Below are positions 27,384 through 35,560 of a DNA stretch of 41,604 nucleotides, one piece after another. Where the stretch lies: positions 1 to 41,604 of the forward strand of contig JARWZU010000081.1 in assembly GCA_029866215.1 (NCBI GenBank). The letters are read 5' to 3'. Position 1 is the stretch's first letter, and every line of letters begins with the position of its first letter. This DNA is from Akkermansiaceae bacterium. Lineage in GTDB: Bacteria; Verrucomicrobiota; Verrucomicrobiia; Verrucomicrobiales; Akkermansiaceae. The notes beneath the pieces were generated by a model. That model saw only the letters and a list, made by a program, of their open reading frames with translations, was not told where the DNA came from and ran no database searches. Both the position numbers and the translations under genes were made by a program.

Positions 27384-27616
27384 CTGGACTCACTCCGACC
27401 AAAGAATAATTGGGTTTAGGCTCTGAGCTAGGAGAAAAATTGAGATTCGCGCGTGATCCATGGTTTTTTTGGGCAATCCCCCTGAAAACACCCCTCAAAG
27501 TATCCGCCCCCAGCACAAGGCTCCCCTCGAAGTCCCTCTCAGGCCTCCCCCATCCACTCACCTTCAGCCTCGGAGGTTAAAAAACCTCGCTCCCACCCAT
27601 CTCCCACCCCCAGGCG

Positions 27617-27935
27617 CGGTCATGACAGCCTCGCCCAAGGTGAGTGCAGTCTGTTAGAAGGTGATGACAGCGGACCTTAAGGTGCTTGCAGAACGTGCCA
27701 AGGTGCATGCAAAAACGCCTCTAGGTGCGTGCGAGTCCGCCCCTAGGTCGCCGCAGCCCCGCCCTAGGTGAGTGCAGGATGGCTCTACCCCCGTGCAGAA
27801 CGGCTCAAGGTCCATGCGAGTTGATGCCAAGGTTCGTACAGAACGACCCAAGGTGCGTGTGAATAGGCCTCTAGGTTTGCACAAAACGGCACGAGGTAAG
27901 TGCAAATTCACCCAAGGTGCGTGTAAAACTGCACG
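27617..27935. repeat. Degenerate tandem array of fifteen 21/22-bp units
   Basis: Units start at 27617, 27638, 27659, 27680, 27701, 27723, 27745, 27766, 27787, 27808, 27830, 27851, 27873, 27894 and 27915. Steps are 21 bp ten times and 22 bp four times. The first four bases are AGGT in 13 of 15 units; positions 5-11 tend to GCGTGCA and the unit often ends in CCCA, CCNA or CTCT. The middle six bases vary freely. There are no unique spacers, no palindromic unit and no steady reading frame. No cas gene or transposase is near. Function unknown. Confidence 0.85.
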
Positions 27936-28039
27936 AACCCTCTACTTGGATCACTCAGCCTCAGCCACTTACAGAAATCACTCTGCCGCCAGCTTTGCAG
28001 CACCCCTTCCACCCCGTATTCGCCATGTTTCTCGAATCC

Positions 28040-29833
28040 TCAGGCTTTCTCCGCCGCGTTTTTTGGATCCTTGTAAGTCGATTGCACGTACACCTCGCGC
28101 AGCAACTTGTGCTCGATCTGGCAAGGGCTGTGCGCCATGAGATCGGCACCTTTGTTGTTCTTTGGAAAGGCAATCACCTCACGGATGCTATCTTCACCCG
28201 CCACCAACATGGCGATCCGATCCAGTCCAAGCGCCAAGCCACCATGCGGAGGAGCACCAAATCGGAAAGCGTCTAAAAGGTGACCAAATTTGATCTGCTG
28301 TTCCTCGGGCCCCACTCCCAAGACGCTAAACATCTTGGCTTGCAGATCCTTTTCATGAATCCGAATGGACCCACCGCCGAGCTCATAGCCGTTCAAGACG
28401 ACGTCATAAGCCACCGCGCGGACATTCGCATAGTCACCCGCTTCGAGCAGAGCAAGATCATCCGGGTGCGGACGCGTGAACGGATGATGAACCGCCGCCC
28501 AGTGGCCCGATTCTTCATCATGCGCCAGCAGCGGGAAATCCACCACCCACAGGAAATTGTAGGCATTGGAATCCTTGGTCAGCTCCATCATCGCGGCCGA
28601 CTCCGTACGAACCCGCCCAAGAATCGTACTCACGCTCTCACGCGAGCCCGCCGCGAAGAAAACGATGTCGCCCTCTGCCAAATCCAATTTGGCAGCGACC
28701 GCCTCCTTCTCGCCATCAGTGAAGATTTTCCACAAGGGGCTCTTGTACTCGCCATTTTCAAGCTTGATGAACGCAAGGTTCTTCACCGGAAGCCCAGCCT
28801 GAACGGCGATCTCGTTGAGCCGATTCATCTGACCCGTGGTGATGCTGGCAAATCCCTTGGCATTGATCGCACGAACCACTCCGCCGCCATCGAGAATCGC
28901 ACGGAAAATCTTGAACTCCGTGGCCGCAAAAACATCGCCCAAATCGACGATTTCCATTCCATACCGCGTGTCCGGCTTGTCGGAACCATAAATGTCCATG
29001 GCATCCTGATAGGTCATCCGTGGGAAACTCGCCGGCACCTCGATGCCCAAGCCCGCTTTGAACATCGAACTCAACAGACCCTCGACCAACTGGATGATGT
29101 CCTCCTGCGTCACGAAGCTGGCCTCGATGTCGATCTGGGTGAACTCCGGCTGACGATCTGCCCGCAAGTCCTCATCGCGGAAGCAGCGAGCGATCTGGAA
29201 ATACTTCTCCATCCCCGCCACCATCAGCAACTGCTTGTATTGCTGAGGCGCTTGCGGCAGCGCGTAGAATCGACCCGGATTCAACCGCGATGGCACGAGG
29301 AAATCCCGAGCACCTTCCGGCGTCGGATTCGACAAAATCGGCGTCTCGATTTCATAGAAACCTGCATCGTCCAAGTAGCGACGCGCCGCAGAAGTGATCA
29401 CGCTGCGTTGGCGGATGTTCTGGCTCATCCGCGGACGGCGCAGGTCGAGGTAGCGGTACTTCATCCGCAGGTCTTCATTTGAAAGCTCCTTGTCGAGTTG
29501 GAAGGGCAGGACATCGGCCTTGTTGACGATGGTAAGTGCACCCGCCACGATCTCGATGGCCCCGGTGCCGATCTTCGCATTTTCCGATCCTTCAAGCCGC
29601 TTGGAAACAGTTCCAGTCACTTGAACGACGTCCTCCTCGCGAAGGGTGTGCGAAAGCGCAGAAACCTCAGGATTTTCATCGGGGTGGAATACACATTGGG
29701 TAAGCCCCTCGCGGTCGCGGAGGTCGATGAAAATGACCCCACCGTGGTCGCGGGCCGAATTCACCCAACCGATGAGCGTGACGGTTTGACCGATGTGAGA
29801 ATCGCGAAGTTCGTTGCAATGATGTGTGCGCAT
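28040..29833 (-). CDS. aspS: Aspartyl-tRNA synthetase
   Basis: AspRS charges tRNA-Asp (and possibly tRNA-Asn). The ATG at 29833 (MRTHHCNELRDSHIG) opens the OB-fold anticodon domain with VTLIGWVNSARDHGGVIFID; an upstream frame to 29914 would reach into hisS and is rejected. Class II motifs follow: motif 1 region LDLRRPRMSQNIRQRS, FLVPSRLNPGRFYALPQAPQ, motif 2 CFRDEDLRADRQPEFTQIDI, and motif 3 GGLALGLDRIAML. The bacterial GAD insertion domain (about 290-410) is present. The length of 597 residues is normal. It lies 32 bp downstream of hisS, a common pairing. Confidence 0.96.
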   Translation of the reverse strand: MRTHHCNELRDSHIGQTVTLIGWVNSARDHGGVIFIDLRDREGLTQCVFHPDENPEVSALSHTLREEDVVQVTGTVSKRLEGSENAKIGTGAIEIVAGALTIVNKADVLPFQLDKELSNEDLRMKYRYLDLRRPRMSQNIRQRSVITSAARRYLDDAGFYEIETPILSNPTPEGARDFLVPSRLNPGRFYALPQAPQQYKQLLMVAGMEKYFQIARCFRDEDLRADRQPEFTQIDIEASFVTQEDIIQLVEGLLSSMFKAGLGIEVPASFPRMTYQDAMDIYGSDKPDTRYGMEIVDLGDVFAATEFKIFRAILDGGGVVRAINAKGFASITTGQMNRLNEIAVQAGLPVKNLAFIKLENGEYKSPLWKIFTDGEKEAVAAKLDLAEGDIVFFAAGSRESVSTILGRVRTESAAMMELTKDSNAYNFLWVVDFPLLAHDEESGHWAAVHHPFTRPHPDDLALLEAGDYANVRAVAYDVVLNGYELGGGSIRIHEKDLQAKMFSVLGVGPEEQQIKFGHLLDAFRFGAPPHGGLALGLDRIAMLVAGEDSIREVIAFPKNNKGADLMAHSPCQIEHKLLREVYVQSTYKDPKNAAEKA

Positions 29834-29865
29834 GAGGAAATTGGTTAGGATGAAATCAGTGGGTG

Positions 29866-31161
29866 TTAGGCGATCAGTGGGCCATCGGGTTGGAGCAACC
29901 GAGCGGTGAGCCACTCGACGGCGGTTGCAGCATTTCCGGATTCTTCGCTGCGGTTGTTGAGAATCTTGAGCTTAAGTTCGGGATATTCCGCACCCACGAC
30001 AAGCGCGAAACGGGCCCCCGATTTCTCAGCACTTTGGAACTGCTTGGCGACCTTAGGGCTGCCCAAAGGGAGATCCGCAGAAATACCCGCACGGCGGAGA
30101 TCCGTCACCAGCCGCAGCGATTCAGCCCGCTTGGTCTCATCAGCCACCACGAGGTAAACGTCACAGTTCGCCGCATGACGCTGCAACCAAACCTCCAACT
30201 GCATGGCCGCATGCGTGGTCTCTTCGATGAGGTTCCGAATCACGTAGTCGCCCATCGCAAATCCCGTGGCGGGCAAATCGACCGCACCATCGGAAATCGT
30301 AGCGATCAAGGTGTCATACCGACCACCGCCCGCAACCGCCCGCATGGATTTCTTGGAATCAAACACCTCGAAAACCACCCCAGTGTAATACGCAAGCCCT
30401 CGGACGATCGAAAGATCCAGTTCGACAAAATCGGCAAACCCACGAGCAGCTAGATCTTCTTGGATCGCGAGATAAGCCGCCGATGCGTTCGCGGGATCTG
30501 CGATGAATCCGCGAACTTCAGCCACAGTCAGAGAAAACGCCGCAAGCTTTTGTTCTAGCACCTCGGGTTTCTCGCGCTCGATCTTATCGATGATGCCCAG
30601 GAAATCAGGCACGTTTGCCTCTGGAATCTTGCGAGCCGTCGCAAAGTCAATCCACGCCATCCGGTCCGACACTCGGACGACAAAGTCACCCGCCACAAAG
30701 CCAAACGCCAACATCGTCTCGATCGCCAGCGCGATCAATTCCGCATCGGCCGACGGCCCGCTCTCGCCAAAAATGTCGACATTGAACTGGTGGAACTCAC
30801 GTCCCCTGCCTTTCTGCGGTTTTTCGTAGCGGAAGCACTGGCCGATCTCAAACCACTTGAGCGGCTTGGGGAAATCCCTCTGGTGCTGCGCGACGACCCG
30901 CGCCAACGAGGCGGTCACCTCCGGCCGCAAGGTGACGTCTCGCCCACCTTGGTCTTCAAACCGGAACAACTGAGACGAAAGCTCACCACCCGATTTCTTC
31001 AAATAGAGCCCGGTGTCCTCCAAGATCGGCGTCTCGTACTCGACATAACCGCAGCGACGGGCCACGCCGCGCCACGTCTCGAACAAATAATTGCGGATCG
31101 CGCATTCTCGGGGAATGAAGTCGCGAAATCCTGGAAGTGCTTGGAATGTAGGACCTGCCAT
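29866..31161 (-). CDS. hisS: Histidyl-tRNA synthetase
   Basis: HisRS is a class II synthetase. The ATG at 31161 gives 431 residues starting with FQALPGFRDFIPRE; the longer frame to 31188 begins with TTG and adds low-complexity residues. Motifs are LRPEVTASLARVV (motif 1 side), CFRYEKPQKGRGREFHQFNVDIFG (motif 2, cut here between PQKG and RGRE in reading), the histidine loop SIVRGLAYYTGVVFE and AVAGGGRYD, and a C-terminal anticodon-binding domain (DVYLVVADETKRAESLRL). It is followed 32 bp on by aspS and preceded by an rlmI-like gene with a 71-bp gap. Confidence 0.95.
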   Translation of the reverse strand: MAGPTFQALPGFRDFIPRECAIRNYLFETWRGVARRCGYVEYETPILEDTGLYLKKSGGELSSQLFRFEDQGGRDVTLRPEVTASLARVVAQHQRDFPKPLKWFEIGQCFRYEKPQKGRGREFHQFNVDIFGESGPSADAELIALAIETMLAFGFVAGDFVVRVSDRMAWIDFATARKIPEANVPDFLGIIDKIEREKPEVLEQKLAAFSLTVAEVRGFIADPANASAAYLAIQEDLAARGFADFVELDLSIVRGLAYYTGVVFEVFDSKKSMRAVAGGGRYDTLIATISDGAVDLPATGFAMGDYVIRNLIEETTHAAMQLEVWLQRHAANCDVYLVVADETKRAESLRLVTDLRRAGISADLPLGSPKVAKQFQSAEKSGARFALVVGAEYPELKLKILNNRSEESGNAATAVEWLTARLLQPDGPLIA

Positions 31162-31232
31162 GGGCGGGGGGCGAGGATGCACGGCCAATTCAGCAATTCA
31201 AGCCGGGATTGCGGCGATCACGACTGGATCAC

Positions 31233-32393
31233 TCACCGCGAGGCGATGACCTCCACGGTCACCCCCTTCAAATACCCGGTCTCAGGAATGGAAATCAGGA
31301 TGGGATGGTCGGCACGCTGGGAGTGATTCATCACAAGCCGCGCGGACTTTTTGGCATCCACGGAAGCGTCCACCAAGTTTTCCATGAACAACTCGCGAGA
31401 GGCGTGGTGCGAGCAGCAAAACGTGGAAAGAATCCCACCCTTATCAAGCAACTTGAGCGCCCGGAGATGGATCTCTTTATAACCCCGCATGGCGTCCATC
31501 AGCGTCTTTTTGTTGCGGGTGAAGCTGGGCGGATCGAGGATGATCAGGTCGTAGTCCGGCTTGGCGTGCTTGAGAAAATCAAAGACGTTGTGTTCGAGAA
31601 CCTCAATTTCAACGCCATTCAACACCGCATTTTTTCGCGCCGCCTCACAGGCACTGGCAGAAACATCCACCGCCGTGACCTTGGCCGCACCCGCCTTGGC
31701 ACAGGCGAGGGCAAAGCCGCCTTGGTTGGTGAAGCAATCCAGAACCCGCTTGCCCTTGGCCAGCGCGGCGACCTCGGCGTGAGCCTGCAATTGGTCGAGA
31801 TAAAGCCCGGTTTTCTGCCCATCAAAGAGATCGACCTCAAACGACAGACCATTCGCCTGAACCAAAAACGGCCCCGGATTTTCGCCATAAAGCATCTCAA
31901 TGCCCGGCTCCATGCCCTCGGCCTTGCGGTAGGGCGAATCATTCCGCAAGACGATCGATGCAGGCTTGAGCAACGCCACCAAGGCGTCGCGGATGATTTC
32001 CTTCCGGAGATCCATGGCGAGGGTCAGCGTCTGGACGGAAAGATGATCGCCGTAGCGATCCACGATCAAGCCCGGCAAGCCATCCGATTCGCTCCAAACG
32101 AGACGCGCCAGTACTTCGTCGATCTGGGATTGCTTGCGTAGCTCGATCGACTGCCCGATCCGCCGAGTGAAAAACTCGAGATCCAAGTCCTGCCGACGCC
32201 GCGAAAACCGCCTTGCGACGATCTGCGACATGGGATTATAAATCGCCGACCCCAGCGGCCGATCCCGAAAATCTTTGAGCGTGATCACATCACCGGGTTG
32301 CGGATCGCCGAACGATTTCTTGATTTCAGTGGCGTAAATCCACTCGTGACCGTGAAAAATACGTGCTCGGGGTGCGATGATGATGCCTGCCAT
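31233..32393 (-). CDS. rlmI: Class I SAM-dependent 23S rRNA methyltransferase, RlmI-like
   Basis: The 386-residue protein has an N-terminal PUA domain (IFHGHEWIYATEIKKSFGDP, PGDVITLKDFRDRPLG), a middle EEHEE-like part, and a Rossmann methyltransferase domain with VLDCFTNQGGFALACA (SAM motif I), VTAVDVSASACEAARKN and the catalytic YDLIILDPPSFTRNK. The C-terminal CCSHHASRELFMENL is typical of RlmI/YccW, which makes m5C at 23S position 1962. The symbol is by similarity and a different target base is possible. It diverges from the basic 102-residue protein. Confidence 0.9.
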   Translation of the reverse strand: MAGIIIAPRARIFHGHEWIYATEIKKSFGDPQPGDVITLKDFRDRPLGSAIYNPMSQIVARRFSRRRQDLDLEFFTRRIGQSIELRKQSQIDEVLARLVWSESDGLPGLIVDRYGDHLSVQTLTLAMDLRKEIIRDALVALLKPASIVLRNDSPYRKAEGMEPGIEMLYGENPGPFLVQANGLSFEVDLFDGQKTGLYLDQLQAHAEVAALAKGKRVLDCFTNQGGFALACAKAGAAKVTAVDVSASACEAARKNAVLNGVEIEVLEHNVFDFLKHAKPDYDLIILDPPSFTRNKKTLMDAMRGYKEIHLRALKLLDKGGILSTFCCSHHASRELFMENLVDASVDAKKSARLVMNHSQRADHPILISIPETGYLKGVTVEVIASR

Positions 32394-32487
32394 GGGAGCG
32401 GAATGTCGGCTACCGCAAGGGGTCTTGTCGAATGCGAAACGAGGGAAGTGTCAACTCGGGTGCGATTTCCTCTTGATTCCTAACGCC

Positions 32488-32510
32488 GTAGCCCGTACCC
32501 AAGGGGCTAC
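32488..32510 (+). promoter_or_regulatory. 5'-leader hairpin just before the basic protein start
   Basis: GTAGCCC (32488-32494) pairs perfectly with GGGCTAC (32504-32510) around a 9-base loop, ending five bases before the ATG at 32516. A hairpin so close to the start would affect initiation, and there is no Shine-Dalgarno site there. It could also be a protein-binding site of this or another protein. Confidence 0.45.
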
Positions 32511-32515
32511 CAACC

Positions 32516-32824
32516 ATGGGACAACAAACGAAAAAGATCATCAAACGCCGTCGCCGCGCCGATTACGTGAAGCGCAAGAAGGAACAGGCAAAGCTCGGCG
32601 GCATCGTGAAGAAGCCCGCTGTCAAAAAGGCTGATGCCGCGAAAAAAGCTCCTGCCAAGAAGGCTGCCGCGAAAAAGGCCCCTGCAAAGAAGGTTGCGAA
32701 AAAAGTCGCCGCTGAAGCTCCAGAGATCACTGCAGAAGCTCCAGAAATTACTGCTGAGACTCCCGCAATCACTGCAGAAGCTCCAGAGACCGCCGCTGAG
32801 GCTCCCGAGTCGACAGAATCCTGA
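32516..32824 (+). CDS. Small Lys/Ala/Pro-rich histone-like protein
   Basis: The 102-residue product has a very basic start (GQQTKKIIKRRRRADYVKRK), then a stretch of AKKAPAKK-type repeats (about 36-65) like histone H1 tails, and an acidic C-terminal third with repeats of AEAPEITA / AEAPETAA (about 66-102). It resembles histone H1-like proteins of some bacteria in composition only; nucleic-acid binding by the N-terminus is inference. It has its own strong terminator and a hairpin before the ATG. No catalytic motif. A role in ribosome or nucleoid is possible. Confidence 0.8.
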   Translation: MGQQTKKIIKRRRRADYVKRKKEQAKLGGIVKKPAVKKADAAKKAPAKKAAAKKAPAKKVAKKVAAEAPEITAEAPEITAETPAITAEAPETAAEAPESTES

Positions 32825-32856
32825 GCCATCTTGGCTCACACCCTCCGATTTTACTG

Positions 32857-32893
32857 CGAGCCGCCCCACTCGGGCGGCTCGTTTTGTGTTTTT
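32857..32893 (+). terminator. Rho-independent terminator of the basic protein gene
   Basis: CGAGCCGCCC (32857-32866) pairs with GGGCGGCTCG (32872-32881), a 10-bp GC-rich stem with a 5-base loop, followed by TTTTGTGTTTTT. It lies 32 bp after the stop codon and is the clearest terminator in the window. Confidence 0.92.
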
Positions 32894-32958
32894 AACTCCG
32901 ACTCAAGGCGATCACGATCTGCCTTGAATCCAACATTTGGAAATCCGACACTTCCCCG

Positions 32959-34284
32959 ATGTCTGCCCGCGACGCCGCCTGCTCCATAGCCACCCGCCTA
33001 ACCCAGGCTGGCCATGTCGCGTTGTTCGCCGGTGGCTGCGTGCGCGACCGCCTCCTCGGGGCCGAACCCAAGGACTACGACATCGCCACCTCCGCGACCC
33101 CCACGGAAATGGTGAAACTTTTCCCCGGCGCAAGCGAGGTGGGCGCACACTTCGGCGTGGTAATCGCGAAATCCCACGGCTACCCGATCGAAATCGCCAC
33201 TTTCCGGACCGATGGCAGTTACAAGGACGGTCGACGTCCCGAAACGGTCACCTTTTCATCCCCCGACGAAGATGCACGCCGCCGCGATTTCACGATCAAC
33301 GGGCTTTTCGAAAATCCAGCCACTGGCGAAATCATCGACCATGTGGGCGGAAGGTCCGACCTCGCAGCGAAGACGCTCCGCGCCATCGGCGATCCAGTCG
33401 CCCGCTTCACCGAAGACGGCCTGCGCCTGCTGCGCGCCATCCGGTTCGCCACGTCACTTGAATTCGAAATCGAGCCGACCACTTGGGCCGCGATCCACGA
33501 ATGCGCGCCTCTGCTCGCACGAATTTCACCCGAACGGATTCGCGACGAGTTTTCAAAAATCCTCGCTTCCCCACGCCGCCGCGCCGGAGTGGAGCTCTTG
33601 GTGAAATCAGGCCTAATGCAACACATCGTGCCGGAATTCCTCGCGACGATCGGCTGCGAACAACCCCCAGAGTGGCACCCGGAGGGCGACGTCTACACGC
33701 ACACGTGCATCATGTTGGAAATGCTCAAGCCCGAAGCACCGCTCGAACTTTGCCTCGCCGTCTTATTCCACGACATCGCCAAACCCCCGTGCCAAACCTT
33801 CGACGACGAAGCCGGCCGCATCCGTTTCAACGGCCATGACTCCATGGGCGCGGTCATGACCGAAACCATCCTCCGCCGCCTGCGCTACCCGAACGACACG
33901 ATCGATGCGGTCGTCCCCATGGTCGCCCGTCACATGCAGTTCATGAACGTCCAACACATGCGGACCGCCAAGCTGAAGCGCTTCATGGCCGCCCCATCGT
34001 TCGACCAAGAAATGGAACTCCACCGAGTCGATTGCGGGTCATCGAATGGCTTCACCGACAACTACGAATTCCTCGAAGCCAAGTCGGTGGAGTTCGAAAA
34101 CGAGCCCCTCATTCCTACCCCGCTGGTATCCGGCCGCGACCTCATCGATCTCGGTCTCACTCCGGGCCCACACTTCAAGGAAATCCTCGAGTCCGTGCAA
34201 ACCGAACAACTGGAAGGACGTATCCTTGATCGTGAGCCTGCCCTCGAGTACTTGAAGGCACTCGCTGCAAACTTTTTATCCTAA
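32959..34284 (+). CDS. cca: CCA tRNA nucleotidyltransferase
   Basis: The enzyme adds or repairs the CCA end of tRNA; the tRNA-Gln gene here does not encode CCA, so it is needed. The 441-residue protein shows the class II nucleotidyltransferase head (GHVALFAGGCVRDRLLGAEP and DYDIATSATP with the two catalytic Asp), the RRDFTING motif, RFTEDGLRLLRAIRFATSL (tRNA-binding domain) and an HD domain (VLFHDIAKPP). The length fits the HD-containing type. The next gene starts 14 bp after its stop, so the two are probably one operon. Confidence 0.94.
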   Translation: MSARDAACSIATRLTQAGHVALFAGGCVRDRLLGAEPKDYDIATSATPTEMVKLFPGASEVGAHFGVVIAKSHGYPIEIATFRTDGSYKDGRRPETVTFSSPDEDARRRDFTINGLFENPATGEIIDHVGGRSDLAAKTLRAIGDPVARFTEDGLRLLRAIRFATSLEFEIEPTTWAAIHECAPLLARISPERIRDEFSKILASPRRRAGVELLVKSGLMQHIVPEFLATIGCEQPPEWHPEGDVYTHTCIMLEMLKPEAPLELCLAVLFHDIAKPPCQTFDDEAGRIRFNGHDSMGAVMTETILRRLRYPNDTIDAVVPMVARHMQFMNVQHMRTAKLKRFMAAPSFDQEMELHRVDCGSSNGFTDNYEFLEAKSVEFENEPLIPTPLVSGRDLIDLGLTPGPHFKEILESVQTEQLEGRILDREPALEYLKALAANFLS

Positions 34285-34298
34285 TTGACCACCATCCC

Positions 34299-35447
34299 AT
34301 GCCTGCCACCACGCCCGTCGAACACTCCGACCCCGTCAATGCCTCCATCCTCGCGATTTCCGAAGACCTCGTGGCCGGATTCGACCGCCATCCCTTTCAC
34401 GTGATCGCTGAGAAATCCGGCGTGCCCCTCGAGACGGTCATCGAACGAATTCGCGCGATGGTCGAGGCGGGCGTCGTCCGTCGCGTCCGCCAAACCTTGC
34501 TCTCCACCAAGCTGGCCCACGGGGCACTGGTGGCATGGAAGGTCCCCGAAGAAAAACTCAACGACGCCTTCGATTTCATGGCAAAGGACGACCCATTCTC
34601 CGGCCACGTGGTGATCCGCTCAACCGACACGGAAGTTTCCGGCTCGGGCTACCGGCTTTGGACGACTCTCAAGGTGCCCGTCGGCGAGTCACTGGATTTC
34701 CACGCATCGGCCTTGCTGCGTCTCACCGGTGCCACGGAGTACCTCCTCATGCCTGCCAACGGCGTCTTCGCCCTCGGCGTGGGCCACACCCGCCGCAAAA
34801 TCCTCGAACCCGGCGACAAAGCGGACGAAGCCGCCGTGATGATGACCACCGCGACCGTCGACCTGACCCCAGAGGAATGGAACGTCCTCCTCGCGCTGAA
34901 AGAGGAACTCACACTCCCCGAAATCTGCGAGAACCCCTGGGAAACCCGCGCGAAAATCGCAGGCGTCTCGATCGAGCGCTTCTGCGAAGTCGCCCAGACA
35001 CTCAATTCGAAAAAAGTGATCGGCCGTTTCTCCACGTTCCTCGAGCACGTGAAACCCTCAGCCACCGGGGAACGCGTGACTCGTTTTAACGGACTCTTCC
35101 ACTGGGCCGTGCCAAAAGGCCGAGAAATCGAGGCCGGCGGCGAGGTCGGACGCCACTTCTGCATGACCCACGCCTACTGGCGTGAAGGCGGCCCCCAATT
35201 CGGTAACGTGAACATCATGGGCGTGATGCACGGAACCGAGAAACCTCGCGTGCTGGAACACAAGGCCGCCATCGATCGCCACCTGGCCGCCGCAGGCATC
35301 CCTGTTTCGTACACAAATGTCTTTTGGGGCGGCCGGTCGGAAATCAAACCCTCGGAAATCTCACCCAAGGTCTACGCCGACTGGCACCAGAAATACGCTG
35401 AAACCCCAACGAATTTCACCCAACCTCACTCAGATAGTTCCACCTGA
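34299..35447 (+). CDS. Double Lrp/AsnC-like protein of the siroheme-decarboxylase fold
   Basis: The 382-residue protein holds two copies of an AsnC-like unit. Each has a winged-helix part (about 10-65, and 188-245) and a ferredoxin-like part: ALVAWKVPEEKLNDAFDFMA to YRLWTTLKVP, and GLFHWAVPKG with HFCMTHAYWREGG and VNIMGVMHG. The second half resembles AhbA/AhbB and NirD/L/G/H, which decarboxylate siroheme, where a similar VSHCYxR...WPYNLF pattern occurs. It may be a decarboxylase-like enzyme or a ligand-binding regulator; the annotation as Lrp/AsnC regulator alone is too simple. No other heme genes are adjacent. It follows cca by 14 bp. Confidence 0.75.
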   Translation: MPATTPVEHSDPVNASILAISEDLVAGFDRHPFHVIAEKSGVPLETVIERIRAMVEAGVVRRVRQTLLSTKLAHGALVAWKVPEEKLNDAFDFMAKDDPFSGHVVIRSTDTEVSGSGYRLWTTLKVPVGESLDFHASALLRLTGATEYLLMPANGVFALGVGHTRRKILEPGDKADEAAVMMTTATVDLTPEEWNVLLALKEELTLPEICENPWETRAKIAGVSIERFCEVAQTLNSKKVIGRFSTFLEHVKPSATGERVTRFNGLFHWAVPKGREIEAGGEVGRHFCMTHAYWREGGPQFGNVNIMGVMHGTEKPRVLEHKAAIDRHLAAAGIPVSYTNVFWGGRSEIKPSEISPKVYADWHQKYAETPTNFTQPHSDSST

Positions 35448-35495
35448 TTTTCACTTCGCTTCGGCAGCACATGAGGTAACCCCTCGGGTGCCTAT

Positions 35496-35513
35496 TGTGA
35501 CCAAATCGTCACA
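35496..35513. promoter_or_regulatory. Operator-like inverted repeat upstream of phoB-like gene
   Basis: TGTGAC (35496-35501) and GTCACA (35508-35513) form a perfect inverted repeat with a 6-base AT-rich spacer, 47 bp before the ATG of the response regulator. The same bases can also be read as two 7-base direct repeats 11 bp apart (TTGTGAC at 35495 and TCGTCAC at 35506), the spacing of a Pho box. It is a plausible binding site for the regulator itself or a CRP-like protein. Confidence 0.45.
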
Positions 35514-35560
35514 CGCAATCCATTCGCGGCACCCATCTCGGACACTAATCTTTAACAGCA

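Larger units (their letters stand above)
27338..28039. other. 0.7-kb gene-free region between sdhB and aspS
   Basis: No credible gene lies here. The minus-strand frame at 27654-27911 only runs through the tandem repeats and changes register against them wherever a unit has 22 bases. The right half holds the 21/22-bp array. The left part is C-rich on the plus strand, with a small hairpin (GAGGTT at 27573-27578 with AACCTC at 27583-27588) and runs that may be decayed repeat units. The aspS end shows no clear terminator. Confidence 0.6.

Noticed and set aside
27654-27911. Minus-strand open frame through the 21/22-bp array, with a loose 7-residue periodicity
   Set aside because: Units of 22 bases shift the frame several times, so the peptide repeat does not persist; the periodicity belongs to the DNA.
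27617-27935. CRISPR array
   Set aside because: Units are contiguous with no unique spacers, the repeats are degenerate and no cas gene is in the window.
28280-29482. 400-codon plus-strand frame opposite aspS
   Set aside because: It is antisense to a clear aspS over its full length and reflects codon bias; the product has no recognisable motif.
31209-32141. 310-codon plus-strand frame opposite the rlmI-like gene
   Set aside because: The minus-strand gene carries all methyltransferase motifs; the opposite frame has none.
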